This document shows positions 19,017 through 28,497 of a DNA stretch of 64,000 nucleotides, piece by piece. Source of the DNA: Ktedonosporobacter rubrisoli. GTDB taxonomy: Bacteria > Chloroflexota > Ktedonobacteria > Ktedonobacterales > Ktedonobacteraceae. Under the pieces are notes generated by a model. The model was given only the letters and a program-made list of their open reading frames with translations. It did not search any database and had not been told where the DNA came from. Every line of letters starts with the position of its first letter. Position 1 is the stretch's first letter. Both the position numbers and the translations under genes were made by a program. The stretch spans positions 10,292,001 to 10,356,000 of the forward strand of contig NZ_CP035758.1 in assembly GCF_004208415.1 (NCBI RefSeq), written 5' to 3'.

Positions 19017-19700
19017 AATGTCTTTCTCCCATTGCAGAAATGTTTGTTAAAACTTACAAAGCTTATAGAGCGTGTAATATCTGGCAGGGCATCTTTGGGG
19101 TTGCAGGACATAGTATCGGGTGATAGTTGAAGCTGAAAAGCCGTGGATTAGTGAAATCTTGGAGTGGTAGCTATGACATGGGCCATCTTAGCGCTAAGTG
19201 AGTAGAAAAATGGACATGGCATAGGTAGCAAATTTGACACCAGGATACTATTATCAACAGATTACCCACCTCTTGACCTTGTGGGGGGTTAAGAGCATGG
19301 TCCCTGCGCGATAATACTATTATCTGGTAGTGCCACCCATATGAGTGCCATGTCTCCTTTACTATAGTGAAGTGTTGTGTATAACAAGTATAGAATAGCA
19401 AGCTCATAAAGTCAATGAGCGGGATGATTTTATGCTTTTTGAGAGTAGAGAACGAAGAAATAAAGCTATTTACTCCGGCTTTGGATCTGCTTTAAGCCAT
19501 GTTTTTATGAGTAGTTATGTTATCCCGACAATAGTACTAGAGCTTTGCTGCTGAAGCATCCCAAACCCGACAAAGTGCTAGCGTGCCTGGTGGATCGAGT
19601 ACTAAGGCTTTGCCAGAGAAAGGTAGCCTGTCATATAACAATAGTAATAGGACCTCTATTATGGAATTGATACTCAATAAAAGGAAGTAAAGGTAAAAGA
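19017..19700. other. Intergenic region, 684 bp, with a short perfect palindrome
   Basis: Divergent spacer between the SDR and the MurA paralogue. No gene is supported. A GATAATACTATTATC palindrome (19310-19324, 7-bp arms around one base) and a related ACTATTATC nearby at 19248 might be protein binding sites. AT-rich sequence just before 19701 would contain the murA promoter. Confidence 0.35.
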
Positions 19701-21041
19701 GTGACAACTGAAAATACATATGCATATCGTATCGAGGGGGGCTATCCAGTTGTTGGGAAGATTGCTTGCCTGGGGGCAAAAAATTTTGTCATTAAAGCCA
19801 TGGTTGCGGCTCTGTTAGGTGATACGCCAACTACGCTCACCAATGCGCCGGCGATTGGCGATGTAGATATTACTGCTGAATTGTTAACTTCTATTGGGGC
19901 AAAGGTGGAGCGGGTTGATAGCCAGCAGCTGGTGATAGATGCCTCAAGCATGGATACATCTACGGTTCCCACGCCACATTCAGGGAGTAATCGCGTGCCA
20001 ATACTGTTGCTGAGTGCTCTATTGCATCGTTTTACCACAGTTTCAGTGCCTGTGGTTGGTGGGTGTAAAATAGGGGCTCGCGCAGTCGATTTTCATCTGC
20101 AGGCGATCCGCCGGTTTGGGGGCGTGGTAGACGAAACATCAGAGGGATATGTTGCGCGACGGGTAAAGTCGCTCAAAGGAACACATATTGATTTGCCCTA
20201 TCCGAGCGTTGGAGCTACTGAGACCTGCTTATATCTCGGCGTGCTGGCCGAGGGCAGAACTGTCATTACGAATGCAGCCATAGAGCCTGAAGTTATGGAG
20301 CTGATTATGATGCTGCGCTCTATGGGGGCGATTATCTTTACCTCCTCGGGACGCGATATTCGCATCGAGGGTGTGAAGCAATTAAAGGGGACGCACATTC
20401 AGGCCCTTGGCGATCGGATAGAGGCGGCATCATGGGCTAGTTTAGCCTGTGCCTCAAACGGTGATGTGACTGTTTCCGGCATTCGTCCCGATACGCTTGG
20501 CAACTTCCTTTCTTATTTCCAGGAAATTGGCGGTGGAATAGAGCTCATGGGTGCGGAAAGTATTCGCTTCTTCCGCGCGCGTGACTTGCGTCCAGCCATT
20601 ATTGAGACCGATGTCTATCCGGGCTTTTCCACTGATTGGCAGCAACCGTTTGCAATTTTGCTCACCCAGGCAGATGGCATTTCTATTATTCATGAGACTG
20701 TCTTTGAAAATCGCTTTGGCTATCTCAAGGCTCTAGATGCTCTGGGGGCCAGAACGCAGCTCACATCACATTGTCTTGGTGGGATACCCTGCCGCTTTCG
20801 CGATAAGAATTATGAGCATAGTGCGATTATTATCGGGCCAACACCCTTTACCGCTACCAGCGAGCCCATTACAATCCCGGATCTAAGGGCTGGCCTGGCC
20901 TATGTCATAGCCGCCGCTATTGCGCGTGGCACATCGATTATTACTGGCGTGGATTTTCTAGAGCGGGGATATGGCAATATTGTGCCTCGCCTAGCCTCTA
21001 TGAATCTGAAGATTGAACGCATTGCTGGGAGCAGTCTCTAG
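19701..21041 (+). CDS. murA: UDP-N-acetylglucosamine 1-carboxyvinyltransferase (MurA family)
   Basis: 446 residues from a GTG start. MurA transfers enolpyruvate from PEP to UDP-GlcNAc, the first committed step of peptidoglycan synthesis. Seen: the substrate-binding Lys-Asn in GAKNFVIKAMVAALLGD (about residue 25); the active-site loop VVGGCKIGARAVDFHLQAIR with the catalytic Cys near residue 121, the residue alkylated by fosfomycin in family members; and the late ETVFENRFGYLKALDALGA segment, where most MurA have the related ETIFENRF. The sequence is rather divergent, so a second non-housekeeping copy is possible. A hairpin follows the stop. Confidence 0.85.
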   Translation: MTTENTYAYRIEGGYPVVGKIACLGAKNFVIKAMVAALLGDTPTTLTNAPAIGDVDITAELLTSIGAKVERVDSQQLVIDASSMDTSTVPTPHSGSNRVPILLLSALLHRFTTVSVPVVGGCKIGARAVDFHLQAIRRFGGVVDETSEGYVARRVKSLKGTHIDLPYPSVGATETCLYLGVLAEGRTVITNAAIEPEVMELIMMLRSMGAIIFTSSGRDIRIEGVKQLKGTHIQALGDRIEAASWASLACASNGDVTVSGIRPDTLGNFLSYFQEIGGGIELMGAESIRFFRARDLRPAIIETDVYPGFSTDWQQPFAILLTQADGISIIHETVFENRFGYLKALDALGARTQLTSHCLGGIPCRFRDKNYEHSAIIIGPTPFTATSEPITIPDLRAGLAYVIAAAIARGTSIITGVDFLERGYGNIVPRLASMNLKIERIAGSSL

Positions 21042-21062
21042 ATAAGAGTTGCGGGATGCAAC

Positions 21063-21095
21063 CGCGAGATGGTGTCCAGAGAGGCCCATCTCGCG
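21063..21095 (+). terminator. Hairpin downstream of murA
   Basis: Perfect 10-bp inverted repeat CGCGAGATGG (21063-21072) and CCATCTCGCG (21086-21095), starting 22 bases after the murA stop. There is no T run, so it is either a non-canonical terminator or a transcript-stabilising hairpin. It lies between murA and the convergent YtxH gene. Confidence 0.45.
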
Positions 21096-21162
21096 ATCTG
21101 AATGGGGCTTGAATGGGTGGTTTGATATCATATCTGCTGGATGGTAAACAAGGTAAATCAGA

Positions 21163-21579
21163 TTACTCGGTTGCACTCGACTTTACTGAATTGGCTGCCT
21201 GTTTCGTCGTGTCTGAGACGTCTTTCCCGGCTTTTTTCAGGGTGTCTGCAGTATCTTGCCCGGCTTGTTGGGCAATGTTGGCACTATCTGCGCCTGTCTG
21301 CTTTAAGCCAGAAGCAGTGTTCTGGGCAATGGTACCAAGGTTGCTTGCTGTGCTCTTGACCGTCGTGGCGGCCTGCTGAGCATAGTCTTTAAGATTGCTT
21401 GCGGTCTGCGCCATGCGATCAGAAACCTGCTGCGTATTCAGTTGTACGTTCTCAGGTAGATATCCCTGCATATCGCGTGCGCGCTCACTCAGGAGCTTGC
21501 GCAACTCTTCGCCTTTCATGGGGGCAAAGAGCAAACCCAGACCGGCTCCAACGAGCATCCCTTTCAGAAAACTATTCAT
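21163..21579 (-). CDS. YtxH-domain protein with LEA-like repeats
   Basis: 138 residues. The N-terminal hydrophobic motif FLKGMLVGAGLGLLFAPMKG followed by EELRKLLSERARD is the YtxH signature. The rest is low-complexity Ala/Thr/Lys/Gln sequence with a roughly 11-residue rhythm (for example ANIAQQAGQDTADTLKKAGK), as in late-embryogenesis-abundant-like amphipathic helices. The family is associated with general stress and envelope proteins. Membrane attachment by the first helix is inferred. Confidence 0.75.
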   Translation of the reverse strand: MNSFLKGMLVGAGLGLLFAPMKGEELRKLLSERARDMQGYLPENVQLNTQQVSDRMAQTASNLKDYAQQAATTVKSTASNLGTIAQNTASGLKQTGADSANIAQQAGQDTADTLKKAGKDVSDTTKQAANSVKSSATE

Positions 21580-21708
21580 CCGTAAGCATCCTTTCCTATC
21601 CCTAATCTATGCCTTTACTTATTGCATAGATGTTTTTACTGAAGCTCTCCAGTTATGGCACGAATAACATGCTTTAGAAGTTTCACATAAGTCTCCTAAA
21701 GGAGTATT

Positions 21709-21765
21709 ATGCTCTGCTCTTCTATCATTATGAATGAGTACTGCAAATGTTGCGCCCAGAAATAG
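21709..21765 (+). CDS. Possible 18-residue Cys-rich peptide
   Basis: A tiny frame, MLCSSIIMNEYCKCCAQK, begins 5 bases after a perfect AAAGGAG. Four of 18 residues are cysteine. The same AAAGGAG is part of a CTCCTaAAGGAG palindrome that could hide it. No homology can be judged for such a short frame, and chance cannot be excluded. The remaining 21580-21931 interval holds nothing else recognised. Confidence 0.2.
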   Translation: MLCSSIIMNEYCKCCAQK

Positions 21766-21931
21766 TGATTATTTTTGAGGATCGTTTGGCGCATAAGAAT
21801 GAGTATGCGCTGTGCTCTGCTGGAAAATATGCTCTTCCCTGCCGACTGTTGAGTCTTGGGTAGTGGCGTGGACGTGTTAAAAACGAGTTGACTGGATTCA
21901 ACTTGCTATATTCTCAGCAGGGAGGAAATCA

Positions 21932-22198
21932 ATGGCCGTTACTCTCACGCAATTTGTTATCTGGGTTGTGATCGCTGCGGCTGTCGGACTGGTAGGCGAG
22001 GTAATCGCGGGGCGGCGGGCTCCCGCCGGTATCCTGGGGGCGATTATGGTCGGCTTATTCGCGATCTTCCTTATTGTGGGTTTTTTCCATTTCCACATCG
22101 TTGACGAGCCCATAGTGGCCGGCGTACCTTTGATCAGCACGATTATTGCGGCAATTGTTCTGGTGATTATATGGCATAACATAGCTTATCGGCGCTAG
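21932..22198 (+). CDS. GlsB/YeaQ/YmgE-like small membrane protein
   Basis: 88 residues, three hydrophobic helices, with GGGAGGAAA as ribosome binding site. The pattern (VVIAAAVGLVGEVIAGRRAP, GILGAIMVGLFAIFLIVGFF) fits the transglycosylase-associated or GlsB family of stress-related inner-membrane proteins. No enzymatic residue is known for the family. A strong terminator follows, so it is monocistronic. Confidence 0.75.
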   Translation: MAVTLTQFVIWVVIAAAVGLVGEVIAGRRAPAGILGAIMVGLFAIFLIVGFFHFHIVDEPIVAGVPLISTIIAAIVLVIIWHNIAYRR

Positions 22199-22231
22199 AT
22201 GTATGTAGATTATTAATGAGGGAGACCCTAT

Positions 22232-22259
22232 AAGGTGGCCAATGCTGGCCACCTTTTTT
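22232..22259 (+). terminator. Intrinsic terminator
   Basis: Perfect 10-bp stem AAGGTGGCCA / TGGCCACCTT with a 4-base loop (22242-22245), followed by TTTT. It lies 34 bases after the GlsB-like gene. The rest of 22260-22520 is the leader of the next gene with nothing else recognised. Confidence 0.85.
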
Positions 22260-22520
22260 GATGGTGCGCTGGCTATTGAGGCTCCTGACCGCTCTTTTAG
22301 ATACACATCTTAGTGCCCTATGTATAATCAAATAAAGCTACCCGCCCTACCGGTTCGGGGCCTGAAACTGACCAGGTAAATACTATGGAAGATTTATGTG
22401 AATGGGGGAATAAACTACTATATGCGCGATCATTTCTCCCTGTTTGTTACTCATTACATTTAGGTACGTCCCGAGAAATGAATAGTAGAGTATAAAAGTT
22501 AATGATTTTTGGAGTAATAA

Positions 22521-24023
22521 ATGTCTTTGGGGCAAAAGAGAAACAATGAGCAAAAACGACAATTTGTGTTGCCTGGTCCCCAATTAGATCAAGCTGATCA
22601 AACTGTGGCATCAGACAGTAGTATACTGCAAACGGCTCCTCAAATCGTCCCAATGGGAAATCATTTTCAGCAGAATATCTCTCCGGTGGCACCGCCGGGG
22701 AACTATCAGCGGCCTATGCCTGCAGCTTTTCCAGCGAGACAAGCTACGCCGGCGGTAAGTGTGGCGGTAGCGCCAGCTAGAGCGGTTAAGCAGAGAAAGA
22801 AGCTTCTATCGCGAAAGAAGGTCCTGGGTTGTCTGCTCTCTCTATGTTGTGTTACAGCTCTGGCTGCGATTGTATTTTTTAGTCAGACTAATGGCCAGGG
22901 GGGAGCGTGGCTGGCCGATACCCTGCGCTCTATTGCTGGACCAACGATCACTGCTCAGATTGAATCCTGGTACCTGGGTTTATCGAATACGGCTCAGCAA
23001 GCTCAATATCAGCTTGGCAACAAGCAGGTCGCTGCCCCCTGGAAGACTAGCCAGAAGCCGACCGTAGTGGCGACTCAGCTACCTGAGCAGCACAAACAGG
23101 CACCCATTGAGGCCATGCCTATGAATACGATGCAGCCAGTAATTTCACCGCCTATCCCTGGCGAGGGCGTGTGGACACCATTAAGTATGGCTCCTGCCCC
23201 ATATAGTTATTTGCCTCAAGATGCCCGCGCCTTTATTCGCCCTGATCCATCGCATCCATATGCCATTGTAACGCTATTGCAGTTTGATATGCGTTTTGCG
23301 CTTCTGCATATTGTGGCTGGTACCGTTGAACCAGGTGGGCCTCTAGGGCACCATGGTACCGGCGTTATTCCGGCGGCTGATCGACAGAGCGGCGCTTTGC
23401 TTGCAGCATTAAACGGAGGCTTTAAGTACGCGGATGGAAAATATGGTCTTGGCGTGAATGGTCGGACCTACGTGCCGGCAGTGCCTGGGGCTGCTACGAT
23501 TGCCGTTACGAAGGAAGGAAAGTTGATCCTCGGGGCCTGGGGTAAGGACCCGCAGCTTCAGGATGGAAACCCAGACCTGGTGGCCTGGCGGCAAAACGCA
23601 GCCTTATTAATTGATGATGGTACGATAAATCCGCTTACCCAAGATGGTGCGGCCTGGGGTGGTACTATATTGAATAGAGCCTATACCTGGCGCTCTGGTC
23701 TGGGGATTACGGCAAGCGGCTCGTTGATCTATGCCGCAGGCGATGGGCTAACGGCTTTGACGCTGGGCCAGGCCTTGCGCGCGGCCGGGGCGGTAATGGC
23801 CATGCAGACAGATATCAATCCGTTCTGGGTACGAGCCTTCTTGTATGATTATAGTTCGAGTGGGAAGGTGATGGTTACCAAGCTCAACCCGGCGATGCAG
23901 GGAACAGGCTATGAATATCTCAATGGCACTGAGCGAGATTTCTTTTATCTCACACGTGTGTCACCGAAGGTACCCCCAACCCCTTCCGTACCCAACTATC
24001 CGCGCGAGTTGCCTCCATCTTGA
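22521..24023 (+). CDS. Membrane-anchored phosphodiester glycosidase (NAGPA/DUF2233)-like protein
   Basis: 500 residues; GGAG lies 6 bases before the ATG. A disordered Gln/Pro-rich cytoplasmic tail (residues 1-90) is followed by a membrane helix (VLGCLLSLCCVTALAAIVFF) and a Pro-rich spacer. The outer domain from about residue 245 matches the phosphodiester-glycosidase family: AALNGGFKYADGKYGLGVNG, NAALLIDDGTINP, TWRSGLGITASGSLIYAAGD and MQTDINPFWVRAFLYDY. Bacterial members are implicated in cleaving or trimming surface glycan phosphodiesters, so a cell-wall role is inferred. A hairpin lies downstream. Confidence 0.75.
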   Translation: MSLGQKRNNEQKRQFVLPGPQLDQADQTVASDSSILQTAPQIVPMGNHFQQNISPVAPPGNYQRPMPAAFPARQATPAVSVAVAPARAVKQRKKLLSRKKVLGCLLSLCCVTALAAIVFFSQTNGQGGAWLADTLRSIAGPTITAQIESWYLGLSNTAQQAQYQLGNKQVAAPWKTSQKPTVVATQLPEQHKQAPIEAMPMNTMQPVISPPIPGEGVWTPLSMAPAPYSYLPQDARAFIRPDPSHPYAIVTLLQFDMRFALLHIVAGTVEPGGPLGHHGTGVIPAADRQSGALLAALNGGFKYADGKYGLGVNGRTYVPAVPGAATIAVTKEGKLILGAWGKDPQLQDGNPDLVAWRQNAALLIDDGTINPLTQDGAAWGGTILNRAYTWRSGLGITASGSLIYAAGDGLTALTLGQALRAAGAVMAMQTDINPFWVRAFLYDYSSSGKVMVTKLNPAMQGTGYEYLNGTERDFFYLTRVSPKVPPTPSVPNYPRELPPS

Positions 24024-24068
24024 GGCAGGAATGCGCATCTCGTATAGGTGATTTTGGATGTATGACGT

Positions 24069-24094
24069 CTGGAGAGGAGAAATATCCTCTCCAG
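24069..24094 (+). terminator. Hairpin after the NAGPA-like gene
   Basis: Perfect 10-bp inverted repeat CTGGAGAGGA and TCCTCTCCAG with a 6-base loop, 46 bases after the stop at 24023. No T run follows, so this is a probable but non-canonical transcript end. Confidence 0.5.
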
Positions 24095-24773
24095 CACTCA
24101 GGCTATAGCCCGTTTCGTGGTAGCAATATTAGGCTGAAAAGGGGTGTGAGGCAGATGAGCATGTTCATTAAGATGAATACTCCTTTTTGCGCTCCTTTTC
24201 TCTCCATTGGATAAGCCTTACCCGCGTGCAATGTCGGTTCTGCCATCTTCGCTCAAGGTGCTGATAAAGCGCTGGGCCTGTCTCCATTGTTTCCACTGGC
24301 CATTCTCAGGACCAATCTGATAGATCCTTCCAGGTGAATGCTTTCATCTGCAGCCTTCCTGGCTTGTGGTTTTCGCTTGTGGACCCATTCTACTAGTGAG
24401 GGATGGCGAGAATAAGAACAATGCGCCCTTTTTTGTCATCATTTTGTCACCTGGATAAGTCATGATGCTGCGGCTTTCCTTCAAATGATCGATCTGCTTG
24501 TCAATGCTGAGCGCTCAACGCATGTGAGAAGTGAAAGGCGAGAATATTTGTGTGGGGAGTTATGCTTTTATGTATAGAGCGGTCTGATTAGCCGGAAGGG
24601 CAGCATAGCAAGTTGTGCGTTGCGCTGCCTATTGTGGACATGGTATTCTGAGGACCAGTTCATCCAATCGCGAGAGTGGCGTGCATTTTAGGAAGTGGTT
24701 GTGTTTGCTAAGAGTTATATCAAAGCACGTATATTTTTATTATAGTGCAGTATTAAGCAGAAGAGGTTAAGTT
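24095..24773. other. Intergenic region, about 680 bp
   Basis: No frame with recognisable domains, no tRNA-like fold and no repeat was found. AT-rich sequence at 24720-24770 probably holds the promoter of the NUDIX gene. Confidence 0.35.
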
Positions 24774-25240
24774 ATGGCAGAATCTCTTATGGAGCTAAGA
24801 TATCGTTCGGCCCAATTTCGTATAGGTGTCTATGCCCTTATTTTTGCCGAAGGAAAAGTGCTTCTAGCCCTGCGCAGAGATATTGGTTGGTGGAATCTGC
24901 CGGGGGCGGAATGGAGAGCGGCGAGACAGTTGAGGAGGCGCTACGCCGGGAGGTGCTAGAGGAGACGGGATTACAGGTAGATGTCGAACAATTGGTAGGA
25001 GTTTACTCTAAACCACAGAAGCAAGAAGTTGTGCTCACATTTCGTTGCCGTATAGCTGGCGGCACGTTAACTGCGACCGAGGAATCGCAGGAATGTCGCT
25101 TCTTTGAGCCCGATGCTCTGCCTGCTAAGACCTTGCCCAAACATCGGCAACGTGTCGAGGATGCCTTACTCAATTCTCCTCAGGCCGTAATTCGTGATCA
25201 ACGTAGCAGTACAGAGGAAGATCAGCGCCTCCCGCAGTGA
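24774..25240 (+). pseudogene. NUDIX hydrolase split by a one-base frameshift
   Basis: The first part (to about 24905) encodes the beta strands before the NUDIX box, ending IGWWNLPG. The second part, in another frame, starts exactly there with GGGMESGETVEEALRREVLE, then ETGL. Together they make a complete NUDIX box (G-x5-E-x7-REV-x-EETG). The break falls in a run of five G at 24902-24906; six G would give WWNLPGGGMESGE and one continuous frame of about 155 codons. NUDIX enzymes hydrolyse nucleoside diphosphates linked to other moieties. Either a recent mutation or a sequencing error. Confidence 0.85.
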
Positions 25241-25281
25241 CGCCGAATAAAGCTAGCGAGAGGCTGAGCGTGGCCTGACTT

Positions 25282-26442
25282 TTATTCTGGCGCTTTGAGG
25301 GAGAGTAGTCTCCATATCCCTTGATCATCCTGCTCTACGATGGCTCGATAGCTTCTCAACACAAAGAGCTGGAAGCGAAAAGCCATAATTACTGTGTCTC
25401 CGCTATGAAGATGTCTTGTTTCTGGCACATGCAAGCTGCATTGATAGTCGATAAATTGGGCAGGTGGAAAGGCGACAGGAATTGCTTCTGTTTCCATAAG
25501 CTCCTCTACACTGCCACCAACGAGCGCGGATCTGGCATGGGCGCGCGCATAGAGCCCTCCACCATAGGCCAGAGCCTGACCGGAGGGTAACATGGCCGAG
25601 ACCTCACTTACATAGATCGCCGCAGGCTCTTCTTCGCAGCGTCCAAGGCTTTGCTCTGGCGTTGTGCCTGTCAGGGCATGGCCCGGCTCGCCGTGCGTTG
25701 CGCCATATTTAGCGAGCAGCGGTAGAACGCTGAGCGATGTATTGCCCGGTGTATTAATTTGCTTCATCTCAAAACCGGCTTCCCGTAAGCGCTCGGCCGC
25801 TATAAGCAGCTCCTGTAGGTTGGAAGATGGGATATATTGCTCGTTATTTTCATCCCAGGTAAAGCAGGGATAGCTCGTTACCCCTGCGAGCTTAAGCCCT
25901 GGCAGGCTGGCAATGCGTCGGGCAATATCGGTGATCGTATCTGTCGCAAAGCCTCCTTCCTGGCCCGGAAAAAGTTGGCCCCCATTGATGCGTAGCAAGA
26001 TCTGCTGGGTACGCTCTTGCGCCTGAGCTGCCTCGCTCACGGCTTTTGCGGCATCTAGATCAAGTAGGGTCCAGACCTCTGGCTGCCCCTTTGCCATAAT
26101 GTGGGGTATGGAGTGAAAAGGAATAGGCACAAGATGCCCAACATGTTTGACTGGGACTCCCTGGGCAATCTGGGCTTCAGCTCCCATCCAATCGACCGCC
26201 ACTGCCGCAGGGATCGCTGGCAGAATGGCCGAGATGAGCTGCTCATCATAGCCGATCTGCTTGGCCATAAAATAGAGCTGCAAGTTTAGCTCGCTAGCCT
26301 TCTGGGCAAGGCGCTCGGCGTTACGCCTGACGGCGCCACGGTCAATGACAAAGGTATTGGGAGGAATAGCCCCGGCGCGATGCAGTTCGGCGGCAAAACC
26401 GATAAGCTCTGGATTACGTTTTTTTACAGCGTTAAGAAACAT
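25282..26442 (-). CDS. yhfX: YhfX-like PLP-dependent enzyme (alanine racemase fold)
   Basis: 386 residues, the same size as E. coli YhfX. An alanine-racemase-type N-terminal barrel begins TFVIDRGAVRRNAERLAQKA, with LYFMAKQIGYDEQL in the place where the PLP lysine sits in this fold (YFMAKQ, about residue 60). Later GVTSYPCFTWDENN, INTPGNTSLSVLPLLAKYGA and THGEPGHALTGTTPEQS match the YhfX-specific C-terminal part. The family is predicted to racemise or otherwise act on an unusual amino acid; the substrate is not established. Last gene of the yhf-like operon, 4 bases after yhfS. Confidence 0.85.
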   Translation of the reverse strand: MFLNAVKKRNPELIGFAAELHRAGAIPPNTFVIDRGAVRRNAERLAQKASELNLQLYFMAKQIGYDEQLISAILPAIPAAVAVDWMGAEAQIAQGVPVKHVGHLVPIPFHSIPHIMAKGQPEVWTLLDLDAAKAVSEAAQAQERTQQILLRINGGQLFPGQEGGFATDTITDIARRIASLPGLKLAGVTSYPCFTWDENNEQYIPSSNLQELLIAAERLREAGFEMKQINTPGNTSLSVLPLLAKYGATHGEPGHALTGTTPEQSLGRCEEEPAAIYVSEVSAMLPSGQALAYGGGLYARAHARSALVGGSVEELMETEAIPVAFPPAQFIDYQCSLHVPETRHLHSGDTVIMAFRFQLFVLRSYRAIVEQDDQGIWRLLSLKAPE

Positions 26443-26446
26443 CGTT

Positions 26447-27544
26447 TTATACCTCGTTAAGTGCTTTTTCCAGGATTCTCAGAACAGTTTCGGCTCCGGC
26501 TCTCATGGGATTGATACGTATCCAGTGCTGGGCCGCGGCAGCTCCTAGCTCCGCCGTCATGGTGCCCGAAACGCGATAGAACATAGGGATAAGTTCGTAG
26601 CGAGACATTGCGCCTACCGGAAATGGAGCGGCTCCATATCTGGCGGCCAGCGTTGTGATCTGCGATCCGATGGGTGCGTGAAACCTGATAAGAATGATTG
26701 GCGATTGCATATTTGCTATGTGCGCCTCGGCGATGGCGGGATGGGCCCGCTTACGTATGTGGGTGACGATAGTATCAACTGTCTCCTGCGTGGTGGCGTT
26801 GGCCATGAAGGCCATGCTTAAGCCAATGAGGGCCTCTTGCGCCTGAAAGCCCTGAACGCGCGAGCCACCGGAGTACATGTCTGCTCTGATCCGCTCGGCA
26901 ATTGCCTGCGTACAGAGCACAATACCAATACCTTCAGGTCCCAGCAGCTTGAAGGATGAGAAGGCACTGACTGCGGCTCCCAGTTCGACCCCAATTTTGG
27001 GCGTGTTGGCAACCGCGTAGTTATCGTCAACAAGTATCACCAGCTCTGGCCTACGCTTGCGTATGATAGAGATAACGTCGGCGAGTTGGTAATGGGTAGC
27101 CAGGTTTTGCCGCGTATGCTGGATTAAGACTGCTTGCAGCTCTTCGCCAGCCAGAGCCTGGGTCAGTTGGGCCTCATCATCGAAGTTGATCGGAACCGCC
27201 TGGTAGCCTGCGGCACGAAATGTTACTGCCGTAGTTGGATAAAGCTGAGCTTCGTGAACCAGAATACGGCTCAAGGGAGGCAACAGAGCAAAGAGCGCGC
27301 ATCTAATGGCTCCGGTCCCGGCTCCTGTAACAAAGACTGCATCCTCAACCCCAAACATGCGGGCGAGGGCGCGCTCAGCCTGGCGTGTATAACGGCTGCC
27401 TTTCCCATCCAGGCCAACGCCAAGATCTCCTCGGCTTAACCATTCATGGCCAGCAAACTCTTGCGTAATGGCCTCGACAAGGCGAAACTGGAGCTGACGC
27501 GCTTCGGCAAGCGATAGAGGAGCTAGACGGCTAATCGTAAGCAT
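26447..27544 (-). CDS. yhfS: YhfS-like PLP-dependent transferase (fold type I)
   Basis: 365 residues from the ATG at 27544, which overlaps the php stop codon as TAATG, so translation is coupled; a longer in-frame reading to 27739 is not needed. The small-domain start LVEAITQEFAGHEWLSRGDLG is followed by the cofactor-binding VFVTGAGTGAIRCALFAL, the Asp region VILVDDNYAVANTP and the lysine region SAFSSFKLLGPEGIGIVLC (Schiff-base Lys near 223). It resembles cystathionine gamma-synthase or aminotransferase-like enzymes annotated YhfS. The substrate is unknown, but two PLP enzymes in one operon point to amino-acid chemistry. Confidence 0.85.
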   Translation of the reverse strand: MLTISRLAPLSLAEARQLQFRLVEAITQEFAGHEWLSRGDLGVGLDGKGSRYTRQAERALARMFGVEDAVFVTGAGTGAIRCALFALLPPLSRILVHEAQLYPTTAVTFRAAGYQAVPINFDDEAQLTQALAGEELQAVLIQHTRQNLATHYQLADVISIIRKRRPELVILVDDNYAVANTPKIGVELGAAVSAFSSFKLLGPEGIGIVLCTQAIAERIRADMYSGGSRVQGFQAQEALIGLSMAFMANATTQETVDTIVTHIRKRAHPAIAEAHIANMQSPIILIRFHAPIGSQITTLAARYGAAPFPVGAMSRYELIPMFYRVSGTMTAELGAAAAQHWIRINPMRAGAETVLRILEKALNEV

Positions 27545-28497
27545 TAGGACATGCCTCCTGGATTGGCTAGAGGTAGGGCCGCCGCAGCCAGAAAACGCCG
27601 TGGGTTTTCCTCGGTCAGCAGTTTGATGGTTGCTGGAGCGATACCTTGCTCTGTGAGCATGGGCAGGAAGGTTTGGATAAGATGAGCATAGCCCTGCCCA
27701 CCATTCGCGCGTAAATAAGCGTTGCGCGAGATATCGCACGAGAGCAAGATGCGCTCTGCCAGGCCAGCCTCGATAAATGCCTTAATATATTCTATGCGGC
27801 GCTGATCCGGGGCATAGCTCTGCTTGCCAACTGTATCAAAACCTACGTATGCGCCCTGTTGGGCAATACGTAATACTTCTTCAAGCGAGGGACAAAGATC
27901 CAGATGCCCGATCAGAATGCGCTCAGGTGCTATACCGCCTGCGAGCAAAAGGTCAAGCTCTTTTTGCGCCCCGCCGCCAAGATGGGCGTGAGTTGTTACC
28001 ACGACAGGAAATTGTCGGGCCAGGCTGGCCACGGCCTTGAAGACTTTCACCTCATCTTTGTGCAGCGGATCGCCCGAACCTCCAATTTCGCCGAGCAGCA
28101 TTGGGCGCACAGAAGTGCCCTCACACCCGTTTGTAAGTTCCCGGGCCAGGCTTTCAGCGATTTGCTCCACGCTGGCAGTGCGCAGAGACTGGGGATGAAA
28201 TCCCTGGTGGTAGTAACCGGTAGCTGGAATGATCTGCACGCCTGTGGCCAGCTGAATGCGCTGCAGGTGCTCGATGCTGCGTCCCATGCCCAGGCAGCTA
28301 AGCTCCATGATTGCCGCGACGCCCAAAGCCTTGAGGGTGCGGATCTCCTCCACAATAAGTTCAAATTGATCAAGCTTGCCGGCCGGATCGCGCGCAGTTG
28401 AGAGATTTAGCCATAGATGTTCATGCGTGTAGATCATGCCTTCGGCAAGTGGTTCTCTCTCTATGGCTGTTTGTACAATAATCTGCCTGCTTGACAC
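27544..28497 (-). CDS. php: Phosphotriesterase homology protein (Php/YhfV)
   Basis: 317 residues from the GTG at 28497, preceded by AAAGGAGGG; the frame is open further upstream but without a site. Amidohydrolase (beta/alpha)8 metal ligands are visible: HxH in YTHEHLW near the N-terminus, the bridging Glu in MLLGEIGGSGD, His in VVTTHAHLGGG, His in LIGHLDLCPS, and the late Asp in LLSCDISRN. The family is related to phosphotriesterases and lactonases, but the natural substrate of Php is unknown. Fifth gene of the operon. Confidence 0.85.
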   Translation of the reverse strand: MSSRQIIVQTAIEREPLAEGMIYTHEHLWLNLSTARDPAGKLDQFELIVEEIRTLKALGVAAIMELSCLGMGRSIEHLQRIQLATGVQIIPATGYYHQGFHPQSLRTASVEQIAESLARELTNGCEGTSVRPMLLGEIGGSGDPLHKDEVKVFKAVASLARQFPVVVTTHAHLGGGAQKELDLLLAGGIAPERILIGHLDLCPSLEEVLRIAQQGAYVGFDTVGKQSYAPDQRRIEYIKAFIEAGLAERILLSCDISRNAYLRANGGQGYAHLIQTFLPMLTEQGIAPATIKLLTEENPRRFLAAAALPLANPGGMS

